Positions 26,151 through 34,701 of a DNA stretch of 64,000 bases are shown here, piece after piece (position 1 is the stretch's first letter; every line of letters begins with the position of its first letter). The DNA lies in assembly GCA_022824525.1 (NCBI GenBank), contig JAJDZT010000097.1, positions 1 to 64,000 on the forward strand. Reading direction: 5' to 3'. The notes below the pieces were generated by a model. That model made no database searches and was not told where the DNA came from. It saw only the letters and a list, made by a program, of their open reading frames with translations. Position numbers and translations under genes: made by a program. The DNA comes from Silicimonas sp. GTDB taxonomy: Bacteria > Pseudomonadota > Alphaproteobacteria > Rhodobacterales > Rhodobacteraceae.

Positions 26151-28225
26151 GCTGCACTCTCCTTCCGGGAAATCAAAAGCGCCCCATCCGCCTGCATCAC
26201 CGCCGCATAAGACGCCGCGATGATGGTCGAGGTCTCATTCTCGGTGATCACGGCTGGCCCCGAGACGGCCATACCTGCGCTAAGATCGTCACGCCGGACC
26301 TCCACCGCGTCAACGCGCGCCCGAAGGCCCGCATCGAAGATGCTCCGCGTCTCGCTGTCTCCAACCGGAGAAAGCCCGGCTGGTGCATCCACCCGCTTCA
26401 CATCCGCCACCTGCGTCGAGACATTCACCGCCCAGTTCGTGGCTTCCACCTCCAACCCCTCGATGATGCGCCCGAACAGCTCCTGATAGGCCGCCTCGAA
26501 CCGCGCCCGCAAATCTTCGGGCGCGCCAGCCTCCAGAGAGGCGCTTTCAAGAACCACCGGTATCTCCCACCCCTGCCCGACATAACGCATGAAGACGGTG
26601 AGGCGCTCTTCCACCGCCGCGTCTCCCGCGCCTTCCGACACGAAAGCCAAGGCCTCTGCCCGCAATTCGGTCAAAACGGCATTCACCGCGGCCACATCGA
26701 AAGCGTCGAGCCTCTGGTAAAACCCGCGCGTCGCCTCATAGCTGAACGGCGCCCGCAAAAACCCAATCGCGGACCCGACACCCGCGCCGGGCGGTACGAT
26801 CAGGCGCTTGATCCCGAGTTTCTCGCACAACCGGCTCGCATGAAGCGGTGCTCCGCCGCCGAAGGCGATCATCGTGAAATGCTCGATGTCGCGCCCATGC
26901 TCGACCGTGTGAACACGCGCGGCATTGGCCATGTTCTCGTCCACCATCTCGGTCACGCCAAAGGCCGCCTCTGTCCCATCCACACCAAGCGGCACCGACA
27001 GATCACGGTCGATCACAGCCAGAGACGCGTCCGGATCAAGCGGTATCTTCCCGCCTGCAAACCCGTCCGGGTCCAACCGCCCAAGCGTCAGGTTGGCATC
27101 CGTCACCGTCGGCGCGTCGCCGCCCCGCTGGTAGCACGCCGGCCCGGGCTCCGACCCGGCCGATTTCGGCCCGACCTGAATGCGCCCAAGCGCGTCGACC
27201 GACGCGATGGAACCTCCGCCCGCCCCGATCTCTACCATCTCCACGACGGGCGTCGACACTGTCATGCCCGAGCCTTTCTTGAACCGATAGGTGCGCGCGA
27301 TCTCGAACGTGTTTGCCGATTTGGGTGCACCGCCCTCGACCATGCAGATCTTCGCCGTGGTCCCACCCATGTCGAAACTGAGCGCCTTTTCCACCCCATG
27401 CGCCTGTGCATAGCCTGCCGCAAAAATCGCCCCACCGGCAGGCCCCGACTCCAGCAGACGCACCGGCTGCTGAGCTGCGGTCTCCACACTGATCAACCCG
27501 CCCCCTGAATGGAACAGAAACACCGGCGCGCTGATCCCGGTCTCGGCCAACCGAGCCGTCAGCCGTCCAAGGTAATCGGCCACGCGCGGCTGCACATAGG
27601 CATTGGCAATCACCGTGTTGAAGCGCGGCAATTCCCGCATCTGCGGCGACACAACCGACGACAGGGAAACCGACACGCCCGGCAAAGCCTCGATCAGGGC
27701 CGCACCCATCCGCCGTTCATGGTCCGGGTTGGCATAGGCGTGCATGAAACCGACGGCGACAGCCTCGTATCCGCCGTCGCGAACCGCCTCGACCAGCCGC
27801 GCGATATCGGCATCGCTCAACTCCAGCAACACATCGCCATTCGCCGCCACGCGCTCGCGAGCCACCAGTCGATCCTCGCGCGGCACCAAGGGCGCAGGCA
27901 GCACAAGGTTCAGATCATATTGCTCAAACCGGTTCTCCGAACGCATCTCGATCACGTCCCGGAACCCCTCTGTCGTGATGAACGCCGTGCGCGCCCCCCG
28001 CCGCTCGATCAGCGCGTTGGTCACCAAGGTCGTCCCGTGAATGATCTGGGTGACATCGTCAAAGGCCACACCCGCCTCTTCACAGACAATCCGGATGGCT
28101 TTCAGGATCGCGGCTTCAGGCTCGGCATAATCCGTCAACACCTTGGTCGTCGCCAACCCGCCCGGATGCTCCAAGGCGGCATCGGTGAAGGTACCGCCAA
28201 TATCGACCCCGATCCTGACGCTCAT
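26147..28225 (-). CDS. hyuA: Hydantoinase A/oxoprolinase family protein
   Basis: The 692-residue ATPase-fold subunit starts MSVRIGVDIGGTFTDAALEH and contains the phosphate loop region IIHGTTLVTNALIERRGARTAFITTEGF, SFDMGGTTAKIC and GAGGGSIASVD. I start it at ATG 28225 because everything further upstream in frame is antisense to the rhodanese gene. It pairs with HyuB. The divergent rhodanese gene and the nearby bhc genes do not by themselves reveal its substrate. Confidence 0.92.
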   Translation of the reverse strand: MSVRIGVDIGGTFTDAALEHPGGLATTKVLTDYAEPEAAILKAIRIVCEEAGVAFDDVTQIIHGTTLVTNALIERRGARTAFITTEGFRDVIEMRSENRFEQYDLNLVLPAPLVPREDRLVARERVAANGDVLLELSDADIARLVEAVRDGGYEAVAVGFMHAYANPDHERRMGAALIEALPGVSVSLSSVVSPQMRELPRFNTVIANAYVQPRVADYLGRLTARLAETGISAPVFLFHSGGGLISVETAAQQPVRLLESGPAGGAIFAAGYAQAHGVEKALSFDMGGTTAKICMVEGGAPKSANTFEIARTYRFKKGSGMTVSTPVVEMVEIGAGGGSIASVDALGRIQVGPKSAGSEPGPACYQRGGDAPTVTDANLTLGRLDPDGFAGGKIPLDPDASLAVIDRDLSVPLGVDGTEAAFGVTEMVDENMANAARVHTVEHGRDIEHFTMIAFGGGAPLHASRLCEKLGIKRLIVPPGAGVGSAIGFLRAPFSYEATRGFYQRLDAFDVAAVNAVLTELRAEALAFVSEGAGDAAVEERLTVFMRYVGQGWEIPVVLESASLEAGAPEDLRARFEAAYQELFGRIIEGLEVEATNWAVNVSTQVADVKRVDAPAGLSPVGDSETRSIFDAGLRARVDAVEVRRDDLSAGMAVSGPAVITENETSTIIAASYAAVMQADGALLISRKESAA

Positions 28226-28367
28226 GGCACGCAGAACCACAGAACGGCAGAACAGGACGAAAAGCGCATGGGAAACTTCCAACGGTAGCGGAGCAATTGG
28301 CGCGACCTTGCGACCAGATGCGTGGCGCGTCAATATCGGTTGAACGCTCAATCGCAGGCCATCCGAC

Positions 28368-28772
28368 ATGCCCCAACTCAAGACCACCGCCGCTGACATG
28401 GTTGCCGCCGCCCGCGCCCGGATCGAGGAGGTGGAAACACCTGACCTGATCGCGGCGATGGACGATCCGAATACCATCATCGTGGACATTCGCGACATCC
28501 GTGAACGCCAGCGAAGTGGCTTCATTCCCGGCAGCGTCCACGCGCCGCGCGGCATGATCGAGTTCTGGGTCGATCCCGAAAGCCCCTATTACAAGGACGT
28601 CTTCGGGCAGGAGGGCAAACGCTATGTCTTTCATTGCGCCAGTGGCTGGCGCTCGGCCCTTACCGTGGCCACCCTTCAGGACATGGGGTTCGAAGCCGCG
28701 CATCTGCGCGAAGGCTTTTCCACATGGGCGGACCAGGGCGGCCCCGTCGAGATGCCGGCCCAACGGGATTAG
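28368..28772 (+). CDS. Rhodanese-like domain protein
   Basis: This 134-residue single-domain protein has the rhodanese CH2A-like IVDIRDIRERQRSGFIPGSVHAPRGMIEFW and an active-site loop FHCASGWRSAL with the catalytic cysteine. No signal peptide is present, so it is cytoplasmic. It probably transfers sulfur or acts as a thiol-based carrier. It is divergent from hyuA (142-nt gap) and its 3' end overlaps the convergent bhcR gene by 4 nt. Confidence 0.88.
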   Translation: MPQLKTTAADMVAAARARIEEVETPDLIAAMDDPNTIIVDIRDIRERQRSGFIPGSVHAPRGMIEFWVDPESPYYKDVFGQEGKRYVFHCASGWRSALTVATLQDMGFEAAHLREGFSTWADQGGPVEMPAQRD

Positions 28773-29584
28773 TCGCGCCGCTCGGCCCCCAAAGCCTGGC
28801 TCAACGAACGCGCCGCATCGCCCACCGCTGTCGCAATCCGCGCCGTTTCATTGTCCACCATGCGGGAAACCGGACCGGAGACGGACAGCCCCGCCACCGC
28901 CTCCCCCGTCCAGTCGAAGACAGGGGCCGCGATACAGCGCATGCCGATATTGCGTTCCTGATCGTCGATGGCATAGCCACGCCCGCGGATGTCTTCCATC
29001 TCGCGAGAAAGAGCTTCAGGGGCCACGATGGTGTGCGGCGTGAATTCTTCGAGCGCATGCCGCTTCACATGGGCGGCGAACTGATCGGCCGACATCTGCG
29101 CCAAAAGCGCCTTCCCGATCCCGGACGCATGCATCGGAGACATCGTTCCCGGTGGAAAAAACGCGCGGATCGAGTTGTGACACTCCACCTGGGAGACAAA
29201 CATCACATGCCCGTCGCGTGCCACCGCCAGGTTGGCGGTTTCCCCGGTCTCCTGCATCAACGCACGAAGGATGGGCCTCGCCCGATCCACGACAGACGTG
29301 CGCCGCAAATACCGCGCACCGATCAGAAACGCCCGCGGCCCCACATGCCAGACTTGCGCTTCGCCGTCGAATTCGACCAGATCACGCGCTTCCAGCGTCA
29401 CCAGAATGCGATAGACGGTTGCCGCGGACTGATCGAGACCTCCGGCAAGTTCCGAAAGCGTCGCGCCGGGCAAAGTGGAAAGATGCTCCAACACAGCCAT
29501 CGCCCGGTCGAGCGATTTGATCGTGTTCTGATCCGTCTTGTCCTGCCACGCTTTCGGGCGTCCCCGCCGCGGTTGCATTTGCAT
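28769..29584 (-). CDS. bhcR: IclR-family regulator of the beta-hydroxyaspartate cycle (BhcR-like)
   Basis: The 271-residue protein has an N-terminal IclR winged helix (about residues 22-80: TIKSLDRAMAVLEHLSTLPGATLSELAGGLDQSAATVYRILVTLEARDLVEF) and a C-terminal ligand domain (FPPGTMSPMHASGIGKALLA, GYAIDDQERNIGMRCIAAPVFD, AVAGLSVSGPVSRM). It is divergent from bhcABCD, the arrangement known from Paracoccus denitrificans, where BhcR responds to glyoxylate. Two TTTCA/TGAAA palindromes lie in the shared intergenic region. Confidence 0.9.
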   Translation of the reverse strand: MQMQPRRGRPKAWQDKTDQNTIKSLDRAMAVLEHLSTLPGATLSELAGGLDQSAATVYRILVTLEARDLVEFDGEAQVWHVGPRAFLIGARYLRRTSVVDRARPILRALMQETGETANLAVARDGHVMFVSQVECHNSIRAFFPPGTMSPMHASGIGKALLAQMSADQFAAHVKRHALEEFTPHTIVAPEALSREMEDIRGRGYAIDDQERNIGMRCIAAPVFDWTGEAVAGLSVSGPVSRMVDNETARIATAVGDAARSLSQALGAERRD

Positions 29585-29618
29585 TTCGCGCCTCGTTTCT
29601 GACCAAGATGAAATTAGC

Positions 29619-29633
29619 TTTCACGATATGAAA
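29619..29633. promoter_or_regulatory. Palindrome TTTCA-N5-TGAAA, candidate BhcR operator 1
   Basis: A perfect 5-bp-arm inverted repeat in the AT-rich bhcR-bhcA intergenic region, 35 nt upstream of the bhcR start. A TATAAT hexamer at 29656-29661 lies between it and operator candidate 2. Confidence 0.5.
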
Positions 29634-29690
29634 AATACTAACCCGCTGCAATATATATAATTTCCCTGATGCTTCAATTTCTGAAAAACG

Positions 29691-29709
29691 ATTTCAAAAA
29701 AATTGAAAT
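29691..29709. promoter_or_regulatory. Palindrome ATTTCA-N7-TGAAAT, candidate BhcR operator 2
   Basis: A perfect 6-bp-arm inverted repeat with the same TTTCA/TGAAA arms as operator candidate 1, located 48 nt upstream of the bhcA start and downstream of a possible -10 element. Confidence 0.5.
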
Positions 29710-29756
29710 AGAGCGCCCCCCGCTCTATCACCACGATGCCAGAGGAGGAGGCATCC

Positions 29757-30947
29757 ATGAGTCTGCAAAACCCAGTATTCATTCCCGGCCCGACCAATAT
29801 GCCGGAATCGCTCCGCCGCGCTTGTGATCTGCCCACCATCGATCACCGGTCCGACGCATTCCCCGGAATCCTGAGCGCCGCGCGCATGGGCGTCCGCGAC
29901 GTGATCCGCTCCAAGACGGCCGAAGTCTTCATCTTTCCCTCCACCGGCACTGGCGGTTGGGAAACCGCAATCGCCAATACCCTCTCTCCCGGCGACACGG
30001 TGCTGGCCGTCCGGAACGGCATGTTCAGCCACAAATGGATCGACATGTGCCAGCGTTTCGGCCTGAGCGTCGAATTCGCAAACGTTCCCTGGGGCGAAGG
30101 GTTTCCGTCCGATTGGGCTGAAGAGCAACTGGCTGCCGACACAAATCACCGCATCAAGGCAGTTCTCGTCACCCACAATGAAACGGCCACCGGCGTTACC
30201 TCCGACGTATCCGCTGTCCGCCGAGCCTTGAACGCCGCCGATCACCCCGCCCTCCTCTTCGTGGACGGCGTCAGCTCTATCGGCTCAATGGATTTCCGCT
30301 TCGACGACTGGGGCGTCGATGTCGCCGTCACCGGTTCGCAGAAGGGCTTCATGCTCCCTGCCGGTCTTGGCATCGCCGCGTTTTCCGCAAAGGCGCTCAC
30401 CGCCACCGAAACGGCGGGACTGCCACGCACCTATTTTGACATTCGCGATATGCGCACAGGCTATGAGGCCGGCGGCTACCCCTACACCCCGTCGGTCGGC
30501 ATGCTGAACGGCCTGAAGGAAGCCTGCGCCATGCTTAAGGCCGAAGGGCTGGATGCCGTCTTCGCCCGCCACCAGCGCATTGCCGATGGCGTACGCGCGG
30601 CCGTGCACGCCTGGGGGCTTGAGCCCTGCGCGATGCGCCCCGAGCTCTACTCCAACAGTGTCACCGCCATCCGCACCCCAGACGGTTTCGACGCCACCAA
30701 GATCGTGAGCCATGCGCAATCAGTCTACGGCGTGTCCTTCGGCGGCGGGCTTGGCGATGTGGCGGGCAAGGTCTTCCGGATCGGCCATCTCGGCAGCCTG
30801 ACAGACGTGATGGCCCTGAGCGGCATCGCCACCGCAGAAATGACGATGGTCGATCTCGGCCTAGATATCACCCTTGGGTCCGGCGTTGCTGCCGCGCAGG
30901 AAAGCTACCGCAACAGCGCCGCGCCCCTCGCCATGGCCGCAGAGTAA
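29757..30947 (+). CDS. bhcA: L-aspartate:glyoxylate aminotransferase
   Basis: This 396-residue class V PLP aminotransferase starts MSLQNPVFIPGPTNMPESLRRACDLPTIDHRS. The PLP lysine is K196 in VTGSQKGFMLPAGLG, and the cofactor Asp is in LLFVDGVSSIGSMDF. As BhcA it transfers the amino group of aspartate to glyoxylate, giving glycine and oxaloacetate. ATG 29757 follows an AGGAGGAGG ribosome-binding site. The assignment to BhcA rests on the complete bhcRABCD gene order; in isolation it could be called a serine-glyoxylate aminotransferase. Confidence 0.92.
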   Translation: MSLQNPVFIPGPTNMPESLRRACDLPTIDHRSDAFPGILSAARMGVRDVIRSKTAEVFIFPSTGTGGWETAIANTLSPGDTVLAVRNGMFSHKWIDMCQRFGLSVEFANVPWGEGFPSDWAEEQLAADTNHRIKAVLVTHNETATGVTSDVSAVRRALNAADHPALLFVDGVSSIGSMDFRFDDWGVDVAVTGSQKGFMLPAGLGIAAFSAKALTATETAGLPRTYFDIRDMRTGYEAGGYPYTPSVGMLNGLKEACAMLKAEGLDAVFARHQRIADGVRAAVHAWGLEPCAMRPELYSNSVTAIRTPDGFDATKIVSHAQSVYGVSFGGGLGDVAGKVFRIGHLGSLTDVMALSGIATAEMTMVDLGLDITLGSGVAAAQESYRNSAAPLAMAAE

Positions 30948-30958
30948 GGAGACGACTG

Positions 30959-31930
30959 ATGAGAGACCTGACCGACGCAGCCGCACTGTCCTACGATGAC
31001 GTCATCAAGGCGCATGACCGCATCGCACCCTATATCCATCGCACACCCATCCTGACCTCGTCCTATCTCAACGACCTGACGGGCGCAGAACTCTTCTTCA
31101 AATGCGAGAATTTCCAGAAGGCCGGTGCCTTCAAGGTGCGCGGAGCCTGCAACGCCGTCTTTGGCCTGTCGGAAGAAGATGCGGCAAACGGTGTCGCCAC
31201 CCATTCCAGCGGCAATCACGCGCTGTCGCTGTCCTATGCCGCGGGACGGCGCGGCATCCCCTGCAACGTCGTCATGCCGCGCACTGCGCCCGAAGCCAAG
31301 AAAGCCGCCGTCCGGGGCTACGGAGGCACGATCACGGAGTGCGAACCCTCCACATCGTCGCGTGAGGCGGTATTTGCAGAAGTGCACGAACGCACCGGCG
31401 CCGATTTTGTCCACCCTTACAACGACCCGCGCGTCATCACCGGGCAGGCCACCTGCTCCCGCGAACTCATGGAACAGGTCGAAGGCCTCGACGCCGTGAT
31501 CGCCCCCATCGGCGGCGGCGGCATGGTCTCGGGCTGCTGCCTGACACTTTCCAACATTGCACCCAATGTGGAAATCTACGCGGCCGAACCGGAACAGGCC
31601 GACGACGCGTATCGCTCGTTCAAGGCCGGTCATATCATCGCCGATGATGCGCCGGTGACCGTGGCCGATGGCCTCAAGGTGCCGCTCAAGGAAAACACCT
31701 GGCACTTCGTCTCGAACCACGTGACCGACATCCTGACCGCGAGCGAACAGGAGATCATCGACGCGATGATCCTGACTTGGAAACGCATGAAGATCGTGAT
31801 GGAACCGTCCTGCGCGGTCCCCCTCGCCACCATCCTGAAGAACCCTGAAACCTTCCGCGGCAAGCGCGTCGGCATGATCATCACCGGCGGCAACGTGGAT
31901 CTTGAAACCCTGCCTTGGATGCAGTCCTGA
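30959..31930 (+). CDS. bhcB: Erythro-beta-hydroxyaspartate dehydratase
   Basis: The 323-residue fold-type II PLP enzyme has the Schiff-base Lys59 in FQKAGAFKVRGA, the phosphate/substrate loop SSGNHA and the tetraglycine loop IGGGGMVSG. It resembles serine racemase/threonine dehydratase but lacks an ACT domain. As BhcB it converts beta-hydroxyaspartate to iminosuccinate. It follows bhcA by 11 nt with its own AAGGAG ribosome-binding site. Confidence 0.92.
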   Translation: MRDLTDAAALSYDDVIKAHDRIAPYIHRTPILTSSYLNDLTGAELFFKCENFQKAGAFKVRGACNAVFGLSEEDAANGVATHSSGNHALSLSYAAGRRGIPCNVVMPRTAPEAKKAAVRGYGGTITECEPSTSSREAVFAEVHERTGADFVHPYNDPRVITGQATCSRELMEQVEGLDAVIAPIGGGGMVSGCCLTLSNIAPNVEIYAAEPEQADDAYRSFKAGHIIADDAPVTVADGLKVPLKENTWHFVSNHVTDILTASEQEIIDAMILTWKRMKIVMEPSCAVPLATILKNPETFRGKRVGMIITGGNVDLETLPWMQS

Positions 31931-31946
31931 TCGGAGGAGATGACAG

Positions 31947-33110
31947 ATGAAAGACATGAGTGATTTCGAAACCCTCGAAGTGGGCTATGACGTGCCCGCC
32001 CTCCCCGGCATGGAAGAGGCGGAGATCCAGACGCCCTGCCTCGTCCTCGACCTCGATGCGCTGGAGCGCAACGTCAAGAAGATGGGCGACTATGCCAAGG
32101 CCCATGGCATGCGCCACCGCGTTCACGGCAAGATGCACAAGTCCGTCGACGTGGCGAAGCTGCAGGTCGAGCTTGGCGGTGCCTGCGGTGTCTGCTGCCA
32201 GAAGGTCAGCGAGGCAGAAGTCTTCGCCCGTGGCGGCATCAAGGACGTGCTCGTCTCCAACCAGGTGCGCGACCCCGCCAAGATCGACCGGCTGGCGCGC
32301 ATGCCGAAACTCGGCGCCCGCACGATCTGCTGTGTGGACGATGTGGCGAACGTCGCGGACCTCTCGGCAGCGGCTGAGAAGCACGACACCGAGATCGAGT
32401 GTCTTGTCGAAATTGACTGTGGTGCAGGCCGTTGCGGCGTCACCGACACGCCTTCGGTCGTCGAAATCGCACGCGCCATCGATCAGGCCCCGGGTCTGAA
32501 ATTTGCCGGGCTTCAGGCGTATCAAGGCGCGATGCAGCACCTCGACAGCTATGAGGAGCGCAAAGCCAAGATCGACGTGGCGGTTGCCCAGGTCTCTCAG
32601 GCGGTAGAAGCGTTGAAAGCGGTCGATCTCGAATGCGATATCGTCGGCGGCGGCGGCACAGGATCTTACTATTTCGAAAGTAATTCAGTTGTTTACAACG
32701 AACTCCAATGCGGTTCCTACGCTTTCATGGATGCCGACTATGGCCGTATCCTTGATGAGAACGGCCAGCGGATCGACCAGGGCGAATGGAAAAACGCGCT
32801 GTTCATCTTGACCTCCGTGATGAGCCACGCCAAGGCCGACAAGGCCATCGTCGACGCGGGCCTCAAGGCACAATCCGTCGACAGCGGCCTGCCGGTCATT
32901 TTCGGCCGCACGGATGTGGAATACGTCAAATGCTCCGACGAACACGGCGTCGTCGCCGACCCGGACGGCGTGCTCAAGGTCAATGACAAGCTGAAGCTCG
33001 TCCCCGGCCACTGCGACCCGACCTGCAACGTGCACGACTGGTATGTCGGCCTGCGCGGCGGCAAGGTTGAAGCCCTCTGGCCCGTTTCCGCGCGCGGGAA
33101 AGCCTACTGA
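31947..33110 (+). CDS. bhcC: Beta-hydroxyaspartate aldolase
   Basis: This 387-residue fold-type III PLP enzyme (alanine racemase N-domain, D-threonine aldolase/DSD1-like) has the PLP-lysine region RVHGKMHKSVDVAKLQ near residues 58-72 and a C-terminal metal-site-like PGHCDPTCNVHDWYVGLRGGKV. As BhcC it condenses glycine and glyoxylate to (2R,3S)-beta-hydroxyaspartate. ATG 31947 has a GGAGGA site; an in-frame ATG 9 nt downstream is an alternative. The stop overlaps the bhcD start (TGATG). Confidence 0.93.
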   Translation: MKDMSDFETLEVGYDVPALPGMEEAEIQTPCLVLDLDALERNVKKMGDYAKAHGMRHRVHGKMHKSVDVAKLQVELGGACGVCCQKVSEAEVFARGGIKDVLVSNQVRDPAKIDRLARMPKLGARTICCVDDVANVADLSAAAEKHDTEIECLVEIDCGAGRCGVTDTPSVVEIARAIDQAPGLKFAGLQAYQGAMQHLDSYEERKAKIDVAVAQVSQAVEALKAVDLECDIVGGGGTGSYYFESNSVVYNELQCGSYAFMDADYGRILDENGQRIDQGEWKNALFILTSVMSHAKADKAIVDAGLKAQSVDSGLPVIFGRTDVEYVKCSDEHGVVADPDGVLKVNDKLKLVPGHCDPTCNVHDWYVGLRGGKVEALWPVSARGKAY

Positions 33111-34105
33111 TGGACGGTGCACCGATGACAGCCCACGAACTGGCGATTGTCCCGGAAGGGATGATCGCCGACATGCTCACCCGCGACGCCGCTTTTGACG
33201 CGGTGGAAAAGGTCTTCGCTGCCATGGCCGCCGGAGATGCCTATAACTTCCCCGTCGTGCGTGAAGCGCTTGGCCATGAAGACGCGCTTTACGGCTTCAA
33301 GGGCGGGTTCGACAAAGTCGGCGGCGTCCTCGGCCTCAAGGCAGGCGGCTACTGGCCGCACAATCTCGAACGGCGGAGCCTGATCAACCACCAGTCCACC
33401 GTGTTCCTCTTCGACCCCGACAGCGGGCGCGTGAAGGCGATGGTGGGCGGCAACCTTCTGACGGCGCTGCGAACCGCGGCCGCATCCTCTGTCTCGATCA
33501 AACACCTTGTGCGCAAGGACGCCAAAGTCCTCGGCATGATCGGCGCAGGCCATCAGGCGACGTTCCAGATGCGCGCCGCCCTTGAAACGCACGCCTTCGA
33601 GAAGGTCATCGGCTGGAACATGCATCCTGAGATGCTTCCCAACCTCGAACGTGTCGCGGAAGAGGTCGGCATCCCCTTCGAAGCGGTTGACCTGCCTGGC
33701 ATGAAGGACGCCGATGCGATCATCACGATCACCTCGTCCTTCGCACCCACGCTTCTGGCCGAACATGTCTCCCCCGGCACGCATCTCGCCTGCATGGGCA
33801 CCGACACGAAAGGCAAACAGGAAGTCGAAGCAGCTCTCTTGGCCAAAGCAACCGTCTTCACCGATGAGGTGGCGCAGTCTGTGTCCATCGGAGAAGCGCA
33901 ACATGCCATTGGCGAAAACCTGATCGCGGAAAGCGATGTCCACCAGATCGGAGCGGTGATCAACGGGACCCACCCGGGCCGGACAAGTGCGGAAGAAATC
34001 ACGCTTTTCGACGGCACCGGCGTTGGTCTTCAGGACCTTGCCGTGGCCGACGCCATCGTCGAAACCGCGCTTGCACAAGGGCAGGCGACACGCGTTCCGT
34101 TGTGA
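33110..34105 (+). CDS. bhcD: Iminosuccinate reductase
   Basis: The 331-residue protein belongs to the ornithine cyclodeaminase/mu-crystallin family, with the Rossmann loop LGMIGAGHQA (residues 141-150), the substrate-side ALRTAAASSVSIKHL and a downstream DEVAQSVSIGEAQHA. As BhcD it reduces iminosuccinate to aspartate, closing the cycle that BhcA starts. An internal ATG at 33125 is an alternative start. It is the last gene of the bhc operon. Confidence 0.92.
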   Translation: MDGAPMTAHELAIVPEGMIADMLTRDAAFDAVEKVFAAMAAGDAYNFPVVREALGHEDALYGFKGGFDKVGGVLGLKAGGYWPHNLERRSLINHQSTVFLFDPDSGRVKAMVGGNLLTALRTAAASSVSIKHLVRKDAKVLGMIGAGHQATFQMRAALETHAFEKVIGWNMHPEMLPNLERVAEEVGIPFEAVDLPGMKDADAIITITSSFAPTLLAEHVSPGTHLACMGTDTKGKQEVEAALLAKATVFTDEVAQSVSIGEAQHAIGENLIAESDVHQIGAVINGTHPGRTSAEEITLFDGTGVGLQDLAVADAIVETALAQGQATRVPL

Positions 34106-34203
34106 GCGAACCACAAATTGGGCCTGACCAGTGCGACGCGGGTTTCCTTTGAAAGGACACCGTTGTATCCCGCACCTGAATTTAAGCCCGCACAAAAAGG
34201 CGT

Positions 34204-34223
34204 GCGACCCTTAGTCGGGTCGC
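34204..34223 (+). promoter_or_regulatory. Hairpin downstream of bhcD
   Basis: GCGACCC pairs with GGGTCGC over 7 bp around a 6-nt loop, 98 nt after the bhcD stop and 9 nt before the Nudix gene. No U-run follows, so it may be a weak terminator or a leader element of the next gene. Confidence 0.35.
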
Positions 34224-34232
34224 TGGCGCGAC

Positions 34233-34700
34233 ATGAAGAAGCCCAGGCTGAAAGCCAAACAGATCGCGGCCTTGCCGATCCATTGGGACAAGAAAGGCCG
34301 GCTGCGCCTTCTGATGGTCACATCGCGCGAAACCCGTCGCTGGGTCATGCCCAAAGGGTGGCTCATGGACGGCAAGAAGCCATGGGCCGCGGCGAAAATC
34401 GAGGCTCTGGAAGAAGCAGGCGCCGTCGGATTCATCTCGGACACCGCCATTGGAAAGTACCGTTACAAGAAGCGGCTCGACGACGGGACCAAGGTCAAAT
34501 GCAAGGTCACCGTCTATCCCATGATGGTCGACAAGCTGAAACGACGTTGGAAAGAGCGGAAGGAACGGACCCGCCACTGGTTCTCTCTTAAGAAAGCCGC
34601 GAAGCTGGTGGATGAGCCCGAGCTGACAGCTCTTCTGACCGAGCTGAATAAAGATCCGAGCGCACTTCTCGCGCTACGTGAAATGGCACCTGCCGCCTGA
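34233..34700 (+). CDS. Nudix-domain hydrolase with variant Nudix box
   Basis: The 155-residue protein has a Nudix fold (WVMPKGWLMDGKKPWAAAKIEALEEAGAVG). The catalytic end of the motif (EALEEAGA) is present, but the box begins G-x5-K instead of G-x5-E and has Ile in the usual Arg position. This form resembles diphosphoinositol-polyphosphate-phosphohydrolase-like Nudix proteins common in alphaproteobacteria. The C-terminal half is Lys/Arg-rich (KLKRRWKERKERTRHW). Substrate unknown. Confidence 0.85.
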   Translation: MKKPRLKAKQIAALPIHWDKKGRLRLLMVTSRETRRWVMPKGWLMDGKKPWAAAKIEALEEAGAVGFISDTAIGKYRYKKRLDDGTKVKCKVTVYPMMVDKLKRRWKERKERTRHWFSLKKAAKLVDEPELTALLTELNKDPSALLALREMAPAA

Positions 34701-34701
34701 G

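Noticed and set aside
24537-26210. 557-codon plus-strand open frame opposite hyuB
   Set aside because: Antisense to a well-supported HyuB; composition is His/Arg/Pro-rich as expected of a mirror frame.
28226-28555. N-terminal extension of HyuA by 110 residues
   Set aside because: The extra residues are antisense to the rhodanese gene, and the family N-terminus begins at the ATG at 28225.
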